54,430 nt of DNA from an uncultured Eubacteriales bacterium (GCA_902761365.1 CACWJZ010000023.1:1-54430); one strand, 5' to 3'. Shown: positions 9,060 through 18,230, counted from the first letter of the stretch. Numbers and translations: made by a program. The notes: a model not told the origin generated them from the sequence alone.

Positions 9060-10317
9060 CACGGACATTCTCATCATCGGCGGCGGCCCGGCCGGCCTTG
9101 CGGCGGCGGTGGGCGCCTATGAAGCCGGCGCCCGCGACATCCTGATCCTGGATCGGGAGGAACGGCTGGGCGGCATTCTCAAGCAGTGCATCCACAACGG
9201 CTTCGGCCTGCACACCTTCCAGGAGGAGCTGACGGGCCCCGAGTATGCGGAACGGTTCATCCGGCAGGTGGAGGCGCTGAGCATCCCCTATGAGACCGAG
9301 ACCATGGTCCTGGACGTGTCCCCCGACAAGGTGGTCACCTGCGTGTCCCGGACCCGCGGGCTCGAGCATATCAAGGCCAAGGCCGTCATCCTCTGCATGG
9401 GCTGCCGGGAGCGGCCCCGGGGCTCCTTAGGCACCCCCGGCGAGCGCTGCCCGGGCGTCTACACGGCCGGCACGGCCCAGAAGTTCACCAACTTAGAGGG
9501 CATGATGCCCGGCAAGGAGGTGGTCATCCTGGGTTCCGGCGACATCGGCCTCATCATGGCCCGCCGCATGACCTTCCTGGGTGCCAAGGTCCACGCCTGC
9601 GTGGAGCTGATGCCCTACAGTAGCGGCCTCAAGCGGAACATCGTCCAGTGCCTGGACGACTTCAACATTCCCCTGCTTCTCAGCCACACCGTGGTGGACA
9701 TCCGCGGCCGGGAGCATCTGGAGGGCGTCACCGTGGCGGAGGTCGGTCCCGACCTCAAGCCCATCCCCGGCACGGAGAAGGACTTCCCCTGCGACACGCT
9801 CCTGCTGTCCGTGGGCCTGATCCCGGAGAACGAGCTCTCCGAGATGGCCGGCGTGAAGATCGCCCCCAGCACCTCCGGCGCCGTGGTGGACGAGCAGCTG
9901 CAGACCTCCGTGCCCGGCATCTTCTCCGCGGGCAACGTGCTCCACGTCCACGATCTGGTGGACTTCGTCTCCGAGGAAGCCAAGAAGGCCGGCGCCAACG
10001 CCTGGCGGTACGTGCAGGATCAGCTCCCCCAGGGCGGCCGGAAGGTGCCCGTGGAGATGGGCTTCGGCGTAGGCGGCATCGTGCCCCAGTTCGTGTCCGA
10101 GAAGGCCGAGGGCACCGTCAGCTTCATGTTCCGGCCCCGGAACGTGTACCGCAACGCCCGGGTGATCGTGGAGATGAACGGGAAGGAGATCCTGTCCAAG
10201 CGGACCATGATCCTGGCGCCGGGGGAGATGGTCAATCTGAGCCTTCCCGCCCAAAAGCTTCAGGGGCTGGACAAAGCCGATTCCATTCTGATACGAATCG
10301 AGGTGCCGCAAGCATGA
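9052..10317 (+). CDS. NAD(P)/FAD-dependent oxidoreductase, GlpB-like subunit
   Basis: A 421-residue pyridine nucleotide-disulphide type flavoprotein. It has an N-terminal FAD loop (ILIIGGGPAGLAAAVGAYEAG), a second Rossmann loop for NAD(P) (VVILGSGDIGLIMARRM, about 160-176), the CRERPRG motif and a C-terminal FAD segment (VPGIFSAGNVLHVHDLVD). In clostridial genomes this family sits between the GlpA-like protein and DUF1667, and probably transfers electrons from the dehydrogenase to NAD+ or another carrier; that role is inferred from context. It overlaps glpA by eight bases and the next gene by an ATGA junction, so all four genes should be made together. Confidence 0.88.
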   Translation: MRNTDILIIGGGPAGLAAAVGAYEAGARDILILDREERLGGILKQCIHNGFGLHTFQEELTGPEYAERFIRQVEALSIPYETETMVLDVSPDKVVTCVSRTRGLEHIKAKAVILCMGCRERPRGSLGTPGERCPGVYTAGTAQKFTNLEGMMPGKEVVILGSGDIGLIMARRMTFLGAKVHACVELMPYSSGLKRNIVQCLDDFNIPLLLSHTVVDIRGREHLEGVTVAEVGPDLKPIPGTEKDFPCDTLLLSVGLIPENELSEMAGVKIAPSTSGAVVDEQLQTSVPGIFSAGNVLHVHDLVDFVSEEAKKAGANAWRYVQDQLPQGGRKVPVEMGFGVGGIVPQFVSEKAEGTVSFMFRPRNVYRNARVIVEMNGKEILSKRTMILAPGEMVNLSLPAQKLQGLDKADSILIRIEVPQA

Positions 10318-10667
10318 AATACGAACTGACCTGCATCAACTGCCCCATGGGCTGCCGCATCACGGCGGACTACGACGGGCAGGAAGTCACCAACATCCAG
10401 GGCTTCACCTGCGCCCGGGGCAAGGCCTACGCCCAGACGGAGATCACGGACCCCACCCGCATGGTCACCGCCCTGGTGGGCGTGGCGGGCACCCATGTGC
10501 CTCTGTCCGTCAAGACCCAGCGCCCCATCCGCAAGCCCCTCATCTTCGACGCCCTGCAGGCGATCCGCGGGACCACCGTGACGTCGCCGGTCCACATCGG
10601 GGACGTGGTGATCGAAAACGTCTGCGGCTCCGGCGTGAACGTGATCGCCACGGAGAACATCGAATAA
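10314..10667 (+). CDS. DUF1667 protein, iron-sulphur-type partner of the glycerol enzymes
   Basis: A small 117-residue protein with N-terminal cysteines in CINCPMGC (C-x2-C-x3-C) and a fourth in GFTCARG, an arrangement like the iron-sulphur loop of molybdopterin oxidoreductases. The remainder (PIRKPLIFDALQAI, HIGDVVIENVCGSGVNVIAT) matches DUF1667. It starts at an ATGA overlap with the flavoprotein and is followed by a terminator, so it ends the glpK operon. Cluster binding is inferred from the cysteine spacing; its role as an electron-transfer subunit in place of GlpC is inferred from conserved neighbourhood. Confidence 0.9.
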   Translation: MKYELTCINCPMGCRITADYDGQEVTNIQGFTCARGKAYAQTEITDPTRMVTALVGVAGTHVPLSVKTQRPIRKPLIFDALQAIRGTTVTSPVHIGDVVIENVCGSGVNVIATENIE

Positions 10668-10678
10668 AGCCACGAAAA

Positions 10679-10713
10679 AGCCTCCCAGCGCGTCAAAGCC
10701 GGGAGGCTGTTTG
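10679..10713. terminator. Terminator after the glycerol operon
   Basis: AGCCTCCC / GGGAGGCT stem with a 14-base loop, followed by a weak T stretch (GTTTG). AAAAAG on the 5' side may let it serve the convergent lipoprotein gene as well. Confidence 0.75.
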
Positions 10714-10726
10714 TCTGTGACAATTT

Positions 10727-11797
10727 TCAGTTCTGCCCCAGATAGGGGTTGGCCGGGTCCGGGTCCGTGGGGTCCCAGCCGCGCCCCTGCCGATCGGTGT
10801 ATGGCTCGCTCCAGATGATCTTGGGCGGTCTGGGGGGCGTGGGGCCCTTGTCCTTGGTGACCCACACGTTCACGGTTTCGAATTGGCTCAGATCATAGAT
10901 GTACTTGGCGTCCGCCACCGTCAGCCGCACGCAGCCGTGGGAGGCCATGGTCCCCAGCTTTTCATAGTTGCGCATCTTGGTCATCCGATGGGCCTTGGCC
11001 TTGTCGTACCCGGCGTCGTAGCTGATGGGCACGGAGTGGAACAGGTGCCCCTTGAAGAACCGGCAGGCCCAGAACCCGAAGCACAGGGTGTCCTCCTCCT
11101 CGGAGCCCAGGAGCTTGTACTCGTATCGCTCGTAGATTTTGTACTTACCCACGGGGGTGCCGTTTTTGCCCTTGCCCGAGGAGCAGATCATGATCCGATC
11201 CTCGATCCATTCCCCGCTCTCCCCGTGGAAAGATACCACGCTCTGAGTGGGCAGGTACAGGACCAGCAGCTTTTCTCCCTCCTTTTGGGGCGGCTCGGCG
11301 GGGGTATAGAGGGGCACCAGCAGTGTTCGCTCCACCCTGGCGCTGCCAGGGGCCACGCGGCCCGTTTCGTCGGCAGGATAGAAGCCTGGCTCGTCGTTCC
11401 CCACCCGACCATAGGAAAGGTACATATCCTTGTCGGCCCAGTAGAACAGCCCCGCGGTCTCGGCGGCAGTCAGGTATCGGACAGGCCGCAGGTCCCGGGG
11501 CATGGATGCCGCCTTGAAGGGGGCGGGCGTGGGCGTGGGCGCCGGGGTCGGCGTGGGCTCCGGCGTGGGACTGGGCGTTGGGCTGACCGTGGGCGTAGGC
11601 GTCGGCATCTTCGTCACCAGCACCGCCACCGGCGGCAGGAGCGTGGGGGTCGGGGTGGGCGTCGGGACCAGGGTGGGTTCCGCCGTGGGCGGGACCGTAG
11701 GCGCCACCTCCACCGTGGCGGCGGGCTTGACACAGGCCAGCAGGAACAGCAGGCCCAGGACCCCTATGCACTTGCCCAAAAGGCTCCGCTTTCGCAT
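10727..11797 (-). CDS. L,D-transpeptidase (YkuD) lipoprotein with Pro-Thr linker
   Basis: Predicted extracellular enzyme forming or editing 3-3 cross-links in peptidoglycan. The 356-residue protein has a lipobox (LLAC, Cys22), a Pro/Thr/Val-rich spacer (about 30-95) like that of the NlpC/P60 lipoproteins 7 kb away, and a YkuD domain. Its active-site motif SHGCVRL carries the catalytic Cys289, with the upstream His in FFKGHLFHSVP. The substrate strand ends with a Pro-rich tail. The ATG at 11797 has AGAGG 11 bases upstream, a moderate ribosome site. No neighbouring gene on the same strand suggests an operon. Confidence 0.92.
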   Translation of the reverse strand: MRKRSLLGKCIGVLGLLFLLACVKPAATVEVAPTVPPTAEPTLVPTPTPTPTLLPPVAVLVTKMPTPTPTVSPTPSPTPEPTPTPAPTPTPAPFKAASMPRDLRPVRYLTAAETAGLFYWADKDMYLSYGRVGNDEPGFYPADETGRVAPGSARVERTLLVPLYTPAEPPQKEGEKLLVLYLPTQSVVSFHGESGEWIEDRIMICSSGKGKNGTPVGKYKIYERYEYKLLGSEEEDTLCFGFWACRFFKGHLFHSVPISYDAGYDKAKAHRMTKMRNYEKLGTMASHGCVRLTVADAKYIYDLSQFETVNVWVTKDKGPTPPRPPKIIWSEPYTDRQGRGWDPTDPDPANPYLGQN

Positions 11798-11982
11798 GCT
11801 TTCGACGCCTCTTTCGTGAATTCGGGAAAAACCGTATCTATATCTTACTCGCGCCGCCCGCCAAAAGCAAGCCCGGGCCGGATCGGAGCTTGTAAAAAAC
11901 TTTTTGCTTTCGATCTATTATTTAGATAGATTTAAGATTCAAGGCGTAGGATGGGGCAACGAAATCAAGGAGGACACCGAAA

Positions 11983-13596
11983 ATGAAAACAAGATATACA
12001 AGATGGACCTGCCTGTTGATGGCCCTGTGCCTGCTGATGGGGCTCGTCCTGGGGTGCAGCGGTTTCGCCGCCCAGAGCGCCACGGAGTCGGAGCAGACCG
12101 TCGAAAGCGCAACGACGGCCCTGAGTACCGAAGCCGTCCAGAGCACGGCCACGGACGAGCAGACCAAGGACGGGACGCCCGTGGGGAATCCCCCCGAAGG
12201 CACGCCCCCTGAGGGCATGGGTCAGCCGCCTGCTGGGGAACGGCCCGAAGGCACGCCCCCTGAGGGCATGGGTCAGCCGCCCGCCGGGGAACGGCCCGAA
12301 GGCACCCCGCCCGGGGGCATGGGCCAGCCGCCCTCTGGGGGCCCCGGCGGCGGACCTGGCGGTCCCGGGGGCAGCAGCGCGGACATCGACTACTCCGGCG
12401 CGGTGGAGATCACCTCCGCTGACAGCCAGACCGATCAAACCTATGCCACCGACACCGTGGACCAGAGCGCCCTGCTCGTCGCCACCTCGGAGGCGGTCAC
12501 CATCGCCAATCCCACCGTCACCAAGTCGGGCAGCTCCAATGGCGGCGACAGCTGCAACTTCTACGGCCTGAACGCGGCGATCCTCGTCAAGGATGGGGCC
12601 AACGTCACCATCACTGGCGGCACAATTTCCTCCGACGCCTCCGGGGCCAACGGCATCTTCTGCTACGGCGGCAACGGCGGCAGGAACGGCGCTGCGGGGG
12701 ACGGCACCACCGTGACCGTCCGGGACACCGTCATCACCACCACGGGCAGCGGCTCCGGCGGCATCATGACCACGGGCGGCGGCGTGACCTACGCCTATGA
12801 TCTCACCGTCACCACCTCCGGCCAGTCCTCCGCGCCCATCCGCACGGATCGGGGCGGCGGCACGGTCTACGTGGACGGGGGCACCTACACCTCCCACGGC
12901 CTGGGCTCCCCGACCATCTACTCCACGGCGGAGATCCATGTGGCCAACGCTTCGCTCACGTCCAACCTGTCCGAGGGCGTGTGCATCGAGGGCAAGAACA
13001 GCATCGAGCTCACGGACTGCGATCTCACGGCCAACAACACGAAGTGCAACAGCAACGCCTCCTTCTTCGACACCATCATGATCTACCAGTCCATGTCCGG
13101 CGATGCGGACAGCGGCACCTCCTCGTTCACCATGACCGGGGGCACCCTGACCAGCAAAAACGGCCACGTCTTCCACGTGACCAACACCAACGCCATCATC
13201 AATTTGAACGGGGTCACGGTGGTCAACGAGGACGGCGAAGGCGTGCTCCTCTCCGTCTGTGACGATGGCTGGAGCGGGGCCGGGAATGTGGCCACCCTGA
13301 ACGCGAAGGGCCAGACCCTGGAGGGCTTGCTGCTGGTGGGCAGCAACGCCACCCTGACGCTGAATCTGACCGACGGGTCCGCCTTCATCGGCACCGTCAG
13401 CGGCGCCGTCACCAACGCCAAGGGGGCGACGGTCTCCACCGAAGTGGGCACAGTGAACGTGACGTTGGACGGTACCTCCACCTGGACGCTGACCGGCGAT
13501 ACCTACGTGACCTCCTTCACCGGCAACGCTTCCCGCGTCATCACCAACGGCTACACCCTATACGTGAACGGCATCGCCCTGACCGGTACGAAATAA
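11983..13596 (+). CDS. Surface lipoprotein with 17-residue repeats and right-handed beta-helix
   Basis: A 537-residue exported protein. The signal peptide ends near VLGC (Cys25). Residues 71-121 hold three tandem 17-residue repeats of the pattern PEGTPPEGMGQPPAGER, then a Gly/Pro hinge (about 122-133). The rest is rich in Thr, Ser, Asn and Gly with repeating short strands (VTITGGTISS, TVTVRDTVITTTGSG, FTMTGGTLTS, ATLTLNL), typical of a parallel beta-helix like those of pectate-lyase or adhesin folds. No catalytic motif is evident, so carbohydrate binding or adhesion is a guess. AAGGAGG lies nine bases before the ATG. Base composition is like the surroundings. Confidence 0.8.
   Translation: MKTRYTRWTCLLMALCLLMGLVLGCSGFAAQSATESEQTVESATTALSTEAVQSTATDEQTKDGTPVGNPPEGTPPEGMGQPPAGERPEGTPPEGMGQPPAGERPEGTPPGGMGQPPSGGPGGGPGGPGGSSADIDYSGAVEITSADSQTDQTYATDTVDQSALLVATSEAVTIANPTVTKSGSSNGGDSCNFYGLNAAILVKDGANVTITGGTISSDASGANGIFCYGGNGGRNGAAGDGTTVTVRDTVITTTGSGSGGIMTTGGGVTYAYDLTVTTSGQSSAPIRTDRGGGTVYVDGGTYTSHGLGSPTIYSTAEIHVANASLTSNLSEGVCIEGKNSIELTDCDLTANNTKCNSNASFFDTIMIYQSMSGDADSGTSSFTMTGGTLTSKNGHVFHVTNTNAIINLNGVTVVNEDGEGVLLSVCDDGWSGAGNVATLNAKGQTLEGLLLVGSNATLTLNLTDGSAFIGTVSGAVTNAKGATVSTEVGTVNVTLDGTSTWTLTGDTYVTSFTGNASRVITNGYTLYVNGIALTGTK
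12193..12345 (+). repeat. Three tandem 51-bp repeats in the surface lipoprotein
   Basis: Units at 12193-12243, 12244-12294 and 12295-12345. The first two are almost identical and the third has diverged. Each encodes 17 residues and keeps the frame, so loss or gain of a unit changes only the stalk length. Confidence 0.9.
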
Positions 13597-13607
13597 ACAG
13601 CAATCAA

Positions 13608-13641
13608 AAAGGACTGTCGCTGAGAAAGCGGCAGTCCTTTG
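13608..13641. terminator. Terminator between convergent genes
   Basis: AAAGGACTG-T-CGC pairs with GCG-G-CAGTCCTTT (one opposed mismatch) around a 7-base loop. A tracts and T tracts on either side allow use from both directions. Confidence 0.8.
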
Positions 13642-13653
13642 TCTATGGGTCGA

Positions 13654-14769
13654 TTACTCCTTATGCCGTGATTCCAGCCAGGGGAGCAGGTGCTCCCGAT
13701 GGAGGAAGTCCAATATGGCCACCCCGGGGATGGCCAGCAAAATGCCCGCCACGCCGAAGGCCCGGCCGCCCACGATGACGCCCACCAGGATCCACAGGCC
13801 GGAGACGCCCAGGGAATCCCCGAACAGCTTGGGCTTGAGGATATAGCCGTCGACGGTCTGAATGATGGCGGTGAAGATCAGGAAGGCCAAGGCGTGCCAG
13901 GGGTTCACCATCAGCAGCACGAAGCCGCCGATGATGCCGCCGATCACGGGGCCGAAGGTGGGGACCAGGTTGGTCACGGCCACCAGGAAGGAGACAAGGC
14001 CCACGTAGGGCATGCCCACGATGCCCATGAAGATGGCGTTGGCTCCACCCACGATCAGACTGTCCAGCAGATTGAAGACGATGTACCGGTTCAAAATGGA
14101 GTGGCACCGGCGCAGGACCTTTGCCAGCTTCTCATACTTCGGCTGTCCTAAAGCGGCGGTGAGGAGCCGCTGCCCGCCGGCCTTGAGCCGGGCCTTGTCG
14201 CCCAGCAGGTAGATGGACAGCAGGAAGGCGATGAGGAACTGGAGCGCCCCCTTGCCCACGCCCACGGAGGTGGAGAGGATAACACTCAGATTCTCCTTCA
14301 CGAACGCGGTGACGGTCTCGATCAGCGCCTCGGAGGAGCTGATGAACTTGTCCAGATCCAGCGCCGTGGCGGACACGCCCAGAGAGTTCAGCATGGTGTG
14401 GAGGGAGGCCACATACCCATCCAGGTTCCCGGCAAAGGTGGCCACGCTCTCGATGAGCTGGGGGATCAGCATGAGCAGCAGGAACACCAAGAAGAGGATG
14501 ACCGTGATGAAGGTCAGCAGATTGGAAAGGAAGATCCTGATCTTGTCCTTCTTGATGGCCCGAAACAGGGTCCGCCCGTAGAGCCCGGACAGGGGGTTAA
14601 CGATGTAGGCGATGATGGCGCCCCAGATCACCGGGGAGAAATAGCGGAAGAAGGTGCCGATCGCCCCCCGAACGTCGGTCCAGTTGGTCAGCGCCACATA
14701 GAGGATCACGGCGACACACAGCGATACCGCGTTGTTGTACCATGGCTTATCCCTGAGCTTGTTTTTCAT
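13654..14769 (-). CDS. AI-2E family transporter
   Basis: A 371-residue polytopic membrane protein of the AI-2E/PerM exporter family. Hydrophobic segments lie near 14-30, 38-60, 80-105, 175-200, 230-260, 270-300 and 330-360. The C-terminal half contains the family pattern NLVPTFGPVIGGIIGG and GDSLGVSGLWILVGVIVGGRAFGVAGILLAIP. Family members export small molecules or ions; AI-2 transport is not assumed for this one. The ATG at 14769 (AGGTGA five bases upstream) is preferred to an in-frame GTG three codons earlier, which would overlap the ribosome site. It appears monocistronic. Confidence 0.92.
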   Translation of the reverse strand: MKNKLRDKPWYNNAVSLCVAVILYVALTNWTDVRGAIGTFFRYFSPVIWGAIIAYIVNPLSGLYGRTLFRAIKKDKIRIFLSNLLTFITVILFLVFLLLMLIPQLIESVATFAGNLDGYVASLHTMLNSLGVSATALDLDKFISSSEALIETVTAFVKENLSVILSTSVGVGKGALQFLIAFLLSIYLLGDKARLKAGGQRLLTAALGQPKYEKLAKVLRRCHSILNRYIVFNLLDSLIVGGANAIFMGIVGMPYVGLVSFLVAVTNLVPTFGPVIGGIIGGFVLLMVNPWHALAFLIFTAIIQTVDGYILKPKLFGDSLGVSGLWILVGVIVGGRAFGVAGILLAIPGVAILDFLHREHLLPWLESRHKE

Positions 14770-14901
14770 ATGGATCACCTGCGTGCAAAAATCTTGATTT
14801 CATCATACCTATCCTTTGCCGGGAAGTCAAGACGCTATTCCTCCAAGACGGATTTTGCGACGAAATTTTGAGAAAACGGTTTAAATGGGGCCATCTCCGG
14901 C

Positions 14902-14930
14902 TTGATTCTTCGGGGTGCATACCCTATACT
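14902..14930 (+). promoter_or_regulatory. Promoter of the YbaK-like gene
   Basis: TTGATT (14902-14907), 17-base spacer, TATACT (14925-14930). The leader of about 77 bases contains AAGGGGC-TGC-GCCCCTT, a small hairpin just before the ribosome site. Confidence 0.75.
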
Positions 14931-15013
14931 GATAAAAACACGACTGTAAAAAGCGGCTGATAAAAAACGGCTGCTGAAAGGGGCTGCGCCCCTTCGGCGG
15001 AGGGGAGGATCAG

Positions 15014-15487
15014 ATGTCCATCGAAGCGGTGAAGGCCTATCTTTCAAAATACGGTGCCCAGGATCGGGTGCGGGAGTTCGACGTGTCCAGTGCCACCGTG
15101 GAGCTGGCGGCCCAAGCCCTGGGGGTCGAGCCCTGCCGGATCGCCAAGACCTTGTCCTTTTTGGTGGACGGCCACGCCATTTTGATCGTGGCGGCGGGGG
15201 ACGCCAAGATCGACAATCCCAAATACAAGGCCCGTTTCGGCACCAAGGCCAGGATGCTCACCCCCGACGAAGCGATCGCCCTGGTGGGCCACGCCGTGGG
15301 CGGCGTCTGTCCCTTCGGCGTCAACGATGGCGTGACGGTCTACCTGGACGAGTCCCTGAAGCGGTTTGCCACGGTGTTCCCGGCCTGCGGCAGCAGCAAC
15401 AGCGCCATCGAGCTGACCATCCCGGAGCTGGAGGCCTATTCGGGCTTCACCGCCTGGGTGGACGTGTGCAAGAATTGGCAGGGTTGA
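15014..15487 (+). CDS. YbaK/EbsC family aminoacyl-tRNA deacylase
   Basis: A 157-residue single-domain protein of the YbaK/ProX family, which hydrolyses mischarged tRNAs in trans (for example Cys- or Ala-tRNAPro). Family features include CRIAKTLSFLVDG with the conserved active-site lysine, AAGDAKIDNPKYKARFG, and the C-terminal VCPFGVNDGVTVYLDESL (GxxPFG pattern). The ATG follows GGGGAGGATCAG. Which tRNA is edited cannot be told from sequence. It stands alone between its own promoter and the following lipoprotein gene, which has a separate -10-like box. Confidence 0.92.
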   Translation: MSIEAVKAYLSKYGAQDRVREFDVSSATVELAAQALGVEPCRIAKTLSFLVDGHAILIVAAGDAKIDNPKYKARFGTKARMLTPDEAIALVGHAVGGVCPFGVNDGVTVYLDESLKRFATVFPACGSSNSAIELTIPELEAYSGFTAWVDVCKNWQG

Positions 15488-15596
15488 TCCCAGCCAATGC
15501 AGACATTTTTTATCATATGGCGGCAGAATTCATACTTATTCCGCATCCATGACGAATCTCCCTGATATACTCGATGCAGACAAGGAGGGCAGTCAA

Positions 15597-17207
15597 ATGA
15601 AACGGATTATCAGTATATATTTATGCCTCGTATTGTTTGCCTGCGTGCCAGCGGCCCGGCGGGAGGAAGCGGTGCGTCCCACGGCAACCACACCCGACGG
15701 ATCGGCGGCGACAGCCATACCGACCGAATCCCCGGCGGCAATCGCCGATGTTCTTGCAGAGCCCGACCGCTTCCCCGTGACGGAAGGGGTCGTCGCGTTG
15801 CCAACGACCGTGGAACCGGTGAACCTGGAGGACCATCTGCTCGTCTACGAGTCTGACGGCGCCACGTATCTCTATGCCTACGGCGAATCGGTTCTGCTCC
15901 ACCAGGGCGGAATATATGCGCGTGACCCGTACAATTACCTCACCGAGGGCACGGCGCTCACGTTCATCGAGCCCGGCGACGGCACCGTGCGCATCATCGA
16001 CCTGGACGATCCCCACAAGACCCCGATGACGGTGGACCCGGACGCGGTGAATGGCGTCCTGCGCTTTGCGACCTCCCAGGGCGGCAATGAGTTCCTGTTC
16101 CTGAAAAATGAGGGCGGCGAGGTCGGCGGCAAGCCTTTGGAAGCTCTGTATCTGTATAAGAATGGAGAAGCAAAGCGCATCGAAGAGAGCGTGGGCAACG
16201 TCGATCAGTTCAGCCTGTCCCCGGACGGGAATGCCCTGGTCTTCTATATGGACGATCCCCTGGGGGATTATTGTATGATGGAGGGCGGCGAGCCGGAAAA
16301 AATTAGCAGCTGGATCGAAGATATTAGCGAGGATCTCCAAACGGTGCTGGCGGTCGAAGGAAAAACTTTGACGCTGCACCGAAAGGGCGCTGAACCTCTG
16401 TTGCTTTCGGAGAATTATAAGGAATACTGGCCTGGGCTGATCAAGCCGGATGGGACGATCCGCTGGATAGAACAGGATCACACATACTGGCAGTTTGACG
16501 GCGCAGAGAAGAAAAAGCTGCTCGAAAATGTCGAATCTCCGAACACCACAGAATCCGGCATGTATGAGTTTTTCCGTGACGGCTCCCTGTACGTCCAGTT
16601 CGGCGACGACGCGCCGCTACTGATCTGCGCGAAAGAAGCCGATACGCGCGTGTTTCTCTCAAATACTCTGGAGGGCGGCAAACAGATCGTCTACGGAACC
16701 GTTTCGGATGCACAGGGCGCCGGGGCGTATATGCATCGAGCCACCTACGCCGTGACCGTGGATAGAAGCGGCGTTTCGGAGCCGACGCTGATCTCGGACG
16801 ACAACTATATGGTCGTGCCCTTCCGGGACGACTATATCGTGGTCAAGACCGAGGACACCATCACCTGCGACCTGTATTTTAAGGGAAAGCTGGTGGGCGT
16901 CGTGGACGATCTTTGGAACGATTACCATATTTCGGGGGAGGGAGAAACCCAGCTGTTGTACTATCGCAGCGAAGGAAGGCTCTGCCGCTTCGACGGCGAC
17001 AGGGTGACGGTGATCCTCGATTCCATCCCCAAAACCACGTCCCGGTGGCTCCGTATGCTGGAGGACGGTACGTTCCTGTACTGGGACGAAGACGTGCTGT
17101 ATTACTTCGATGGCGCATCCTTCCATCGTTTCCTGGAAGGCGTGGACGACTTCATGTTTGCGCCATTCCTGAAGGATGCCCTGAACGAGCGACTGATCCG
17201 CGATTGA
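15597..17207 (+). CDS. Exported lipoprotein, PD40-like repeats, function unknown
   Basis: A 536-residue protein with a short signal peptide ending in LFAC (Cys16) and a Thr/Pro/Ala-rich spacer (to about residue 65). The body consists of many short beta strands, with at least one TolB/PD40-like unit (QFSLSPDGNALVFYMD) and repeated aromatic-Asp-Gly turns (IKPDGTIRWI, FFRDGSLYVQFGDD, MLEDGTFLYWDEDVLYYFDG). This suggests a beta-propeller. No enzyme motif is seen, so a binding or sensing role on the cell surface is inferred. The ATG at 15597 has GGAGGGC nine bases upstream and TATACT at 15576-15581, although no good -35 box is visible. Confidence 0.75.
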   Translation: MKRIISIYLCLVLFACVPAARREEAVRPTATTPDGSAATAIPTESPAAIADVLAEPDRFPVTEGVVALPTTVEPVNLEDHLLVYESDGATYLYAYGESVLLHQGGIYARDPYNYLTEGTALTFIEPGDGTVRIIDLDDPHKTPMTVDPDAVNGVLRFATSQGGNEFLFLKNEGGEVGGKPLEALYLYKNGEAKRIEESVGNVDQFSLSPDGNALVFYMDDPLGDYCMMEGGEPEKISSWIEDISEDLQTVLAVEGKTLTLHRKGAEPLLLSENYKEYWPGLIKPDGTIRWIEQDHTYWQFDGAEKKKLLENVESPNTTESGMYEFFRDGSLYVQFGDDAPLLICAKEADTRVFLSNTLEGGKQIVYGTVSDAQGAGAYMHRATYAVTVDRSGVSEPTLISDDNYMVVPFRDDYIVVKTEDTITCDLYFKGKLVGVVDDLWNDYHISGEGETQLLYYRSEGRLCRFDGDRVTVILDSIPKTTSRWLRMLEDGTFLYWDEDVLYYFDGASFHRFLEGVDDFMFAPFLKDALNERLIRD

Positions 17208-17310
17208 CGCAAAACGCGCCGGACAATGTGATAAAACAGGCAGCCGTTTGCAGGATGGGCAAACTGTTCCCTACGGCACCCGCGTTTTCCTGTATGTGAC
17301 GTGTGGGATC

Positions 17311-17335
17311 GTAGGGGCGATTCACGAATCGCCCG
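17311..17335. repeat. REP-like palindromic element, copy 1
   Basis: GTAGGGGCGATTC / ACGAATCGCCCG form a hairpin in the intergenic stretch 17208-17409, which otherwise holds no gene. It shares the GTAGGGG...CCCG frame with the copies at 17369 and 28479. Confidence 0.65.
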
Positions 17336-17368
17336 TTTTGGATGATTTGCCTTGAACGTATAAAAAAC

Positions 17369-17393
17369 GTAGGGGAGGGCCTTGGCCCCCCCG
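17369..17393. repeat. REP-like palindromic element, copy 2
   Basis: GTAGGGGAGGGCC-TT-GGCCCCCCCG, an imperfect GC hairpin 33 bases after copy 1 and just past the 3' end of the HAD gene. It could also act as a weak terminator for that gene. Confidence 0.65.
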
Positions 17394-17409
17394 TGACTTA
17401 TTATTTAGA

Positions 17410-18075
17410 TCAGTTTCCCTTCTCCAGCTTGTCCATGACAGTCAGCAGCTCCTTCGGTTCGTCGATGACGAATTCGCTGCCCAGGCCCTCCAGGAAGGGG
17501 CGGCCCTTGAATCCCCAGCTGACGCCGCAGAAGTGGAGGCCGCTGTTGCGGGCAAACTGGAAATCCACCTCCGAATCCCCCACATAGAGGGCGTTGGCGT
17601 TTTTCACCTTCTGCATGTCCAGCACGAACTGCAAGCTGGCAGGATGGGGCTTCAGGGTGAACTTGCTGTTCTGGCCCTGGACCTGGCAGAACAGGTCCCC
17701 GTGGGGCGGGAACAGCTCCGAGATCATGTGCACCGCGTGGGCGTGGGGCTTGTTGGTGACCACGGCCAGGAGGTATCCCTTCTCCTTCAGGGCCTGCAGG
17801 GCCTCCGCCACGCCGGGGTAGGGGCGGGTGTGGTCCAGGGAGTGGAGGGTGTAGTCCTCAAAGAAGCTGTCCATCACGGGCTTCCAGTCGTTCTCCCGGC
17901 CATGGGGCATGGCCCGCTGGCACATATACGCCACGCTCCGGCCCACCATGCCCTGCACCGTGGACAGGGGATAGGGGTCGATGCCGTGCTTCTCCAAGGC
18001 TCGGTTCAGCGAGCCGGCTATATCTTCAATGGTGTTGCACAAAGTGCCATCCAGATCGAATGCGATCAGCTGCAT
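17410..18075 (-). CDS. HAD-family hydrolase, phosphoglycolate phosphatase-like
   Basis: A 221-residue haloacid dehalogenase-type phosphatase. Motif I is FDLDGTLCNT (nucleophile Asp8 and acid Asp10), motif II is VVTNKPHAH (about 115-123), motif III lysine lies near KPHPAS, and motif IV is YVGDSEVDFQFA. A helical cap (about 18-85) fits the PGP/Gph subgroup. The ATG at 18075 is chosen over an in-frame TTG at 18090 because GGAAAGGA lies between them at correct spacing. The substrate may be 2-phosphoglycolate or another small phosphate ester and cannot be fixed from sequence. Confidence 0.9.
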   Translation of the reverse strand: MQLIAFDLDGTLCNTIEDIAGSLNRALEKHGIDPYPLSTVQGMVGRSVAYMCQRAMPHGRENDWKPVMDSFFEDYTLHSLDHTRPYPGVAEALQALKEKGYLLAVVTNKPHAHAVHMISELFPPHGDLFCQVQGQNSKFTLKPHPASLQFVLDMQKVKNANALYVGDSEVDFQFARNSGLHFCGVSWGFKGRPFLEGLGSEFVIDEPKELLTVMDKLEKGN

Positions 18076-18159
18076 AGGGGTCCTTTCCAAATGGGATGAT
18101 GATCGTTGCCCCTATTGTATGCGCTTTTTTCTCAGTCGTCAAGAAAAACCGTGAAGCTC

Positions 18160-18188
18160 TTCACAAACGTCCCCCTCTCTGATATACT
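18160..18188 (+). promoter_or_regulatory. Promoter of the DUF2156-galactoside gene cluster
   Basis: TTCACA (18160-18165), 17-base spacer, TATACT (18183-18188). It would serve a long tight cluster of genes running to about 28.1 kb. Confidence 0.75.
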
Positions 18189-18230
18189 TATATCCAAAGG
18201 GACCCGCGCAGGCGGGCCCGGAGGAGGAGG

